This document shows positions 60,083-64,000 of a stretch of 64,000 nt of DNA, piece after piece (within the stretch, counting starts at the first letter, position 1; each line of letters opens with the position of its first letter). This DNA comes from Comamonas sp. (lineage in GTDB: Bacteria; Pseudomonadota; Gammaproteobacteria; Burkholderiales; Burkholderiaceae_C). The position numbers and the translations under genes are program-made. The notes under the pieces were generated by a model. That model did not search any database and was not told the origin of the DNA. It saw only the letters and a program-made list of their open reading frames with translations. The DNA is taken from positions 124,001-188,000 of the forward strand of contig JAQVCA010000004.1 in assembly GCA_028690035.1 (NCBI GenBank), in the 5' to 3' direction.

Positions 60083-61543
60083 ATGCAAGAGTTTTTGAAT
60101 TTCATCAATGGCGAGTACGTGCGCAACACCAGCGGTAAAACGTTCCCCGATACCAACCCCGTTAATGGCCAGATCATCGGCAACATTTACGAAGCCGGTG
60201 AGGTGGAAGTCAATGCCGCCGTGGCCGCCGCCAAAGCCGCGCTCAAGGGCGACTGGGGCCGCCTGTCGGTGGCCGAGCGCTGCAAGCTGCTGGACGCCGT
60301 GGCCGGTGAGATCAACCGCCGCTTTGACGACTTCCTGCAGGCCGAAATTGCCGACACCGGCAAGCCGCACCACCTGGCCTCGCACGTGGACATTCCACGC
60401 GGCGCCGCCAACTTCCAAATCTTCATCGACACCATCAAGAGCACCTCCACCGAGTCGTTCAACATGCGCACGCCCGACGGCAAAACCGCATTGAGCTACG
60501 GCGTGCGCGTGCCACGCGGTGTGATCGCCGTGGTCTGCCCCTGGAACCTGCCGCTGCTGCTCATGACCTGGAAAGTCGGCCCCGCGCTGGCCTGCGGCAA
60601 CACCGTGGTGGTCAAGCCTTCCGAAGAAACCCCCGCCACCGCCACGCTGCTGGGCGAGGTGATGAATGCCGTGGGTATGCCCAAGGGCGTGTACAACGTG
60701 GTGCACGGTTTTGGCCCCGGCTCGGCCGGTGAATTCCTCACCAAGCACCCCGACGTGAACGGCATCACCTTCACCGGCGAAACGCGCACCGGCACCGCCA
60801 TCATGAAGGCCGCCGCCGACGGCGTGCGCCCCGTGTCGCTGGAAATGGGTGGCAAGAACGCTGCCGTGGTGTTTGCCGATTGCGACTTCCAGGTGGCCAT
60901 CGATACGCTCACCCGTTCGTGCTTTGAGAACGCTGGCCAAGTGTGCCTGGGCACCGAGCGCGTGTACGTGGAGCGCCCGATTTTTGAGAAAGTGGTTGCC
61001 GCCCTGAAAGAGCGTGCCGAAGCCATGAAGCCCGGCCTGCCCTTTGACCACGACACCAAGATTGGCCCGCTGATCAGCAAAAAACACCAGACCAAGGTGC
61101 TGGGCCTGTACAAAACCGCCAAGGACGAAGGCGCCACCATCGTTACCGGCGGCGGCATCCCTGACATGCCCGAGGCGCTGAAAGATGGCTCTTGGGTGCA
61201 GCCCACCATCTGGACGGGCCTGCCCGAAACCGCCACCGTGGTGACCGAAGAAATCTTTGGCCCCTGCTGCCACATCAGCCCCTTTGACAGCGAAGAGGAA
61301 GTGCTGGGCAAAGTCAACGCCAACCGCTACGGCCTGGCCACCGCCATCTTCACGCAAGACATTGCGCGCGCCAACCGCCTGGCGCACCAGATCGAAGTGG
61401 GCCTGTGCTGGATCAACGCCTGGTTCCTGCGCGATCTGCGCACGCCGTTTGGTGGCTCCAAGCAGTCGGGCATTGGCCGTGAAGGCGGCGTGCACTCGCT
61501 GGAGTTCTACACCGAGCTGCGCAACGTGATGGTGAAGTTCTAA
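60083..61543 (+). CDS. dmpC: 2-hydroxymuconic semialdehyde dehydrogenase DmpC
   Basis: A 486-residue NAD-dependent aldehyde dehydrogenase, the length of DmpC/XylG. It oxidises the ring-cleavage product to 2-hydroxymuconate (4-oxalocrotonate branch). The catalytic glutamate is in LEMGGKNAAVVF and the catalytic cysteine in NAGQVCLGTERVYV. It begins MQEFLNFINGEYV; a longer reading frame upstream is rejected. Confidence 0.95.
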   Translation: MQEFLNFINGEYVRNTSGKTFPDTNPVNGQIIGNIYEAGEVEVNAAVAAAKAALKGDWGRLSVAERCKLLDAVAGEINRRFDDFLQAEIADTGKPHHLASHVDIPRGAANFQIFIDTIKSTSTESFNMRTPDGKTALSYGVRVPRGVIAVVCPWNLPLLLMTWKVGPALACGNTVVVKPSEETPATATLLGEVMNAVGMPKGVYNVVHGFGPGSAGEFLTKHPDVNGITFTGETRTGTAIMKAAADGVRPVSLEMGGKNAAVVFADCDFQVAIDTLTRSCFENAGQVCLGTERVYVERPIFEKVVAALKERAEAMKPGLPFDHDTKIGPLISKKHQTKVLGLYKTAKDEGATIVTGGGIPDMPEALKDGSWVQPTIWTGLPETATVVTEEIFGPCCHISPFDSEEEVLGKVNANRYGLATAIFTQDIARANRLAHQIEVGLCWINAWFLRDLRTPFGGSKQSGIGREGGVHSLEFYTELRNVMVKF

Positions 61544-61551
61544 GCCAATTT

Positions 61552-61605
61552 TTAAGCAAAATTGGCCTCAAACCCTTACCAGACAAGCGCAAGCAGCTAT
61601 TAAAC
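61552..61605. repeat. Dispersed repeat between dmpC and dmpD
   Basis: Contains CCTCAAACCCTTACCAG then ACAAGCGCAAGCAGCTAT, the same orientation and nearly the same sequence as the copy at 54318-54372. Confidence 0.85.
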
Positions 61606-61631
61606 CCATAGCATTCAAGAGAGCCACACCC

Positions 61632-62498
61632 ATGACGGACACCGCCCCCAACCCCGAGATCGGCCAGAGCATCACCGCCGCAGGCATCCGCACCAACTAC
61701 CACGACAGTGGTGGCGCTGGCGCCCCGGTGCTGCTCATCCACGGCTCGGGGCCGGGCGTGTCGGCCTGGGCCAACTGGCGCCTGGTCATGCCCGCGCTGG
61801 CGCAGCAGGCGCGCGTGATTGCGCCCGACATGGTGGGCTTTGGCTACACCGAGCGCCCGCAAGATTTTGTCTACACCATGGACGCCTGGGTGCGCCAGGC
61901 CGTGGGCCTGCTCGATGCCCTGGGCATTGAGCGCACCGACCTGGTGGGCAACTCGTTTGGCGGCGGTCTGGCGCTGGCGTTGGCCATTGCCCACCCCGAG
62001 CGCGTGCGCCGCCTGGTGCTGATGGGCAGCGTGGGCGTGCCCTTTGCCATCACGCCCGGGCTGGACGCTGTGTGGGGCTACACCCCGTCGGTGGAGAACA
62101 TGCGCGCCATCATGGATTACTTCGCCTTCAACCAGGGCCTGATGAGCGACGACCTGGCGCGCCTGCGCTTTGAGGCCAGCGCCCGCCCCGGCGTGCAAGA
62201 GTCTTACGCCGCCATGTTCCCCGCCCCGCGCCAGCGCTGGATTGAAGCGCTGGCCAGCGCCGAGGCCGACATCCGCGCCCTGCCGCACCAAGCCCTGGTC
62301 ATCCATGGCCGCGAAGACCGCGTGATCCCGCTGAGCACCTCGCTGACGTTGTCCAGCTGGATTCAGCGCTCCCAACTGCACGTGTACGGCCAATGCGGCC
62401 ACTGGACGCAAATTGAACACGCCGCGCGCTTTGCCCGCTTGGTGGGCGACTTCCTTGCTGAAGCGCACCCCGACGAGCCGCTGCCGCTGCAGCCCTGA
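61632..62498 (+). CDS. dmpD: 2-hydroxymuconic semialdehyde hydrolase DmpD
   Basis: A 288-residue alpha/beta hydrolase that cleaves the ring-fission product to 2-oxopent-4-enoate and formate. Nucleophile Ser in VGNSFGGGLAL, Asp in IHGREDRVIPL, His in YGQCGHWTQIE; oxyanion region IHGSGPGVSAWANW is the meta-cleavage hydrolase hallmark. It follows dmpC after the repeat. Confidence 0.95.
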   Translation: MTDTAPNPEIGQSITAAGIRTNYHDSGGAGAPVLLIHGSGPGVSAWANWRLVMPALAQQARVIAPDMVGFGYTERPQDFVYTMDAWVRQAVGLLDALGIERTDLVGNSFGGGLALALAIAHPERVRRLVLMGSVGVPFAITPGLDAVWGYTPSVENMRAIMDYFAFNQGLMSDDLARLRFEASARPGVQESYAAMFPAPRQRWIEALASAEADIRALPHQALVIHGREDRVIPLSTSLTLSSWIQRSQLHVYGQCGHWTQIEHAARFARLVGDFLAEAHPDEPLPLQP

Positions 62499-62534
62499 AC
62501 GACTTTTCTGAACACCCTCGCCAAAGGAACCCCC

Positions 62535-63323
62535 ATGACCATGACCCCTGCCTTGATCGAGCAACTGGGCGACGAGCTGTACCAAGCGCTGACGCAGCGC
62601 CAGATGCTCGAGCCGCTGACCAACCGCCACGCCGACATCACCATCGAAGACGCCTACGCCATCCAGCAAAAAATGCTGGCACGCCGCTTGGCCGCCGGTG
62701 AAAAAGTGGTGGGCAAGAAAATTGGCGTGACCAGCCAGGCCGTGATGAACATGCTGGGCGTGTTCCAGCCCGACTTTGGCTGGCTCACCGATGGCATGGT
62801 GTTCAACGAAGGCGAGGCCGTGCCCGCCAACACGCTCATCCAACCCAAGGCCGAGGGCGAGATTGCCTTCGTGCTGAAGAAAACCCTCAAAGGCCCGGGC
62901 GTCACCGCCGCCGACGTGCTGGCCGCCACCGAAGGCGTGATGGCCTGCTTTGAAATCGTCGATTCGCGCATCCGCGACTGGAAGATCAAGATTCAAGACA
63001 CCGTGGCCGACAACGCCAGCTGCGGCGTGTTCGTGCTGGGTGACCGCCTGGTCGATCCGCGCGACGTGGACCTGGGCACCTGCGGCATGGTGCTGGAAAA
63101 GAACGGCGAAATCGTTGCCACCGGCGCTGGCGCTGCGGCCCTGGGCCACCCCGCCAACGCCGTGGCCTGGCTGGCCAACACGCTGGGCCGCCTGGGCATT
63201 GCGCTGGAAGCGGGTGAAGTGGTGCTGTCGGGCTCGCTGGGCATCATGGTGCCGGTGCAAGCGGGCGACAACCTGCGCGTGACCATTGGCGGCATCGGCG
63301 GCTGCTCGGTGCGCTTCGTTTAA
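62535..63323 (+). CDS. dmpE: 2-oxopent-4-enoate hydratase DmpE
   Basis: A 262-residue hydratase that adds water to 2-oxopent-4-enoate to give 4-hydroxy-2-oxovalerate. Family features are VGKKIGVTSQAVMNMLGV and EGEIAFVLKK (metal-binding acids), then VADNASCGVFVLGD. It lies 36 bases after dmpD, and a GGAG site overlaps the end before the next gene. Confidence 0.95.
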   Translation: MTMTPALIEQLGDELYQALTQRQMLEPLTNRHADITIEDAYAIQQKMLARRLAAGEKVVGKKIGVTSQAVMNMLGVFQPDFGWLTDGMVFNEGEAVPANTLIQPKAEGEIAFVLKKTLKGPGVTAADVLAATEGVMACFEIVDSRIRDWKIKIQDTVADNASCGVFVLGDRLVDPRDVDLGTCGMVLEKNGEIVATGAGAAALGHPANAVAWLANTLGRLGIALEAGEVVLSGSLGIMVPVQAGDNLRVTIGGIGGCSVRFV

Positions 63324-63333
63324 GGAGCACGGC

Positions 63334-64000
63334 ATGGACTTGCAACTCAGCGGCAAACGCGCCCTGGTCACCGGCTCCACCGCAGGCATTGGCTTTGCCA
63401 TTGCCACCGAGCTGGCGCGCGAAGGCGTGGCCGTGGTGCTCAATGGCCGCAGCAACGAGCGTGTAGCCCAGGCCGTGCAGCGCCTGCTGACTGCCGTGCC
63501 GCAGGCCCAGGTGCGCGGCGTGGCCGCCGATGTGGCCAGCGCCGCCGGTTGTGAGCTGCTGGCCCAGGCCAGCGCGGGTGTGGACATTCTGGTGAACAAC
63601 TTCGGCATCTTCGATCCGCAGCCCTTCGAGGCCATCGACGACGCCCAGTGGCAGCGCTTTTTTGATGCCAACGTGATGAGCGGCGTGCGCCTGACGCGCG
63701 CGCTGCTGCCCGCCATGCAAGCCGCAGGCTGGGGCCGCGTGGTGTTCATCAACAGCGAGTCGGGCGTGAACCCGCCCACCGAAATGGTGCATTACGGCAT
63801 GAGCAAGGCGGCGCAGCTGTCCGTCTCGCGCGGGCTGGCGCAGCACTGCGCAGGCACGGGCGTGACGGTGAACGCCGTGCTGCCCGGCCCGACCCGCACC
63901 GAGGGCGTGGGCGATTTCTTCGCCAAGCTGGCCGCCGACCAGGGCGTGGACCTGGCCGAGGCCGAGCAGCGCTTTTTCACCAATGCACGCCCCACCTCGC
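63334..64000 (+). CDS. Short-chain dehydrogenase/reductase, 3' end missing
   Basis: An open frame of at least 222 residues running off the window. It has the SDR cofactor motif VTGSTAGIGFAIATELA, NNFG, and the catalytic Ser-Tyr-Lys in INSESGVNPP...VHYGMSKAA. It starts ten bases after dmpE with AAGGAGC and so belongs to the meta operon. Canonical dmp operons continue with dmpF (acetaldehyde dehydrogenase) at this point, so this enzyme is an addition; its substrate is unknown. Confidence 0.88.
   Translation, partial: MDLQLSGKRALVTGSTAGIGFAIATELAREGVAVVLNGRSNERVAQAVQRLLTAVPQAQVRGVAADVASAAGCELLAQASAGVDILVNNFGIFDPQPFEAIDDAQWQRFFDANVMSGVRLTRALLPAMQAAGWGRVVFINSESGVNPPTEMVHYGMSKAAQLSVSRGLAQHCAGTGVTVNAVLPGPTRTEGVGDFFAKLAADQGVDLAEAEQRFFTNARPTS

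Noticed and set aside
61413-63779. 788-codon open frame on the minus strand
   Set aside because: Antisense to dmpC, dmpD, dmpE and the SDR gene; no support.

Overview
The window is a GC-rich, gene-dense bacterial chromosome segment. Gene content and style point to a betaproteobacterium of the family Comamonadaceae, Comamonas-like. The evidence is a methionine synthase present only as its N-terminal half, a phenol-degradation cluster laid out like the aph cluster described for Comamonas testosteroni TA441, and many copies of a short dispersed repeat ending in AGCTAT that I associate with this family. No phage, insertion sequence or CRISPR array was seen.

Region 1 (1-16.6 kb) is housekeeping: the end of rsmE, a SET-domain methyltransferase/birA/SPOR operon, a topoisomerase III carrying a C-terminal SWIB domain, a tyrosine phosphatase, a glutathione transferase, a bacteriohemerythrin, a frameshifted pirin, an FKBP isomerase, an orphan response regulator, the yajC-secD-secF export operon, a CBS-domain membrane protein and uppP.

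Region 2 (16.6-34 kb) looks like chromosome replication and segregation territory. An AT-rich, gene-free stretch of about 870 bp (19335-20206) carries five consensus DnaA boxes in one orientation, two TAG-repeat (DnaA-trio-like) blocks and several perfect dyads. It is a strong candidate replication origin, although dnaA itself is not in the window. Nearby are dinG, rdgC, mnmG, rsmG, parA, a small hydrolase and parB. Parta of the same region hold one perfect and several near-perfect parS sites, inside mnmG and rsmG, in a terminator and upstream of a transporter gene. A tRNA-Thr(GGT) closes the region.

Region 3 (34-47.8 kb) is metabolic and transport: serA, an Ala/Gln-rich protein of unknown function, a MacAB-type ABC efflux set, a CaiB-type CoA transferase, an AlbA_2-domain regulator, the N-terminal half of methionine synthase, PEP carboxykinase, glycerol dehydrogenase and a universal stress protein.

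Region 4 (47.8 kb to the end) is a phenol catabolic cluster. A GntR repressor and a phenol-sensing sigma-54 activator (DmpR/AphR type) face a sigma-54 promoter with two upstream activator sites. That promoter drives the six-component phenol hydroxylase (dmpKLMNOP). Then come a LysR regulator, an ABM-domain membrane protein, a chloroplast-type ferredoxin, catechol 2,3-dioxygenase, a GlcG/HbpS-like protein, an outer-membrane channel-like protein, and the lower meta pathway: 2-hydroxymuconic semialdehyde dehydrogenase, hydrolase, 2-oxopent-4-enoate hydratase and a short-chain dehydrogenase cut by the window end. Together these convert phenol to catechol and open and process the ring. Two nearly identical repeat copies sit inside this cluster.
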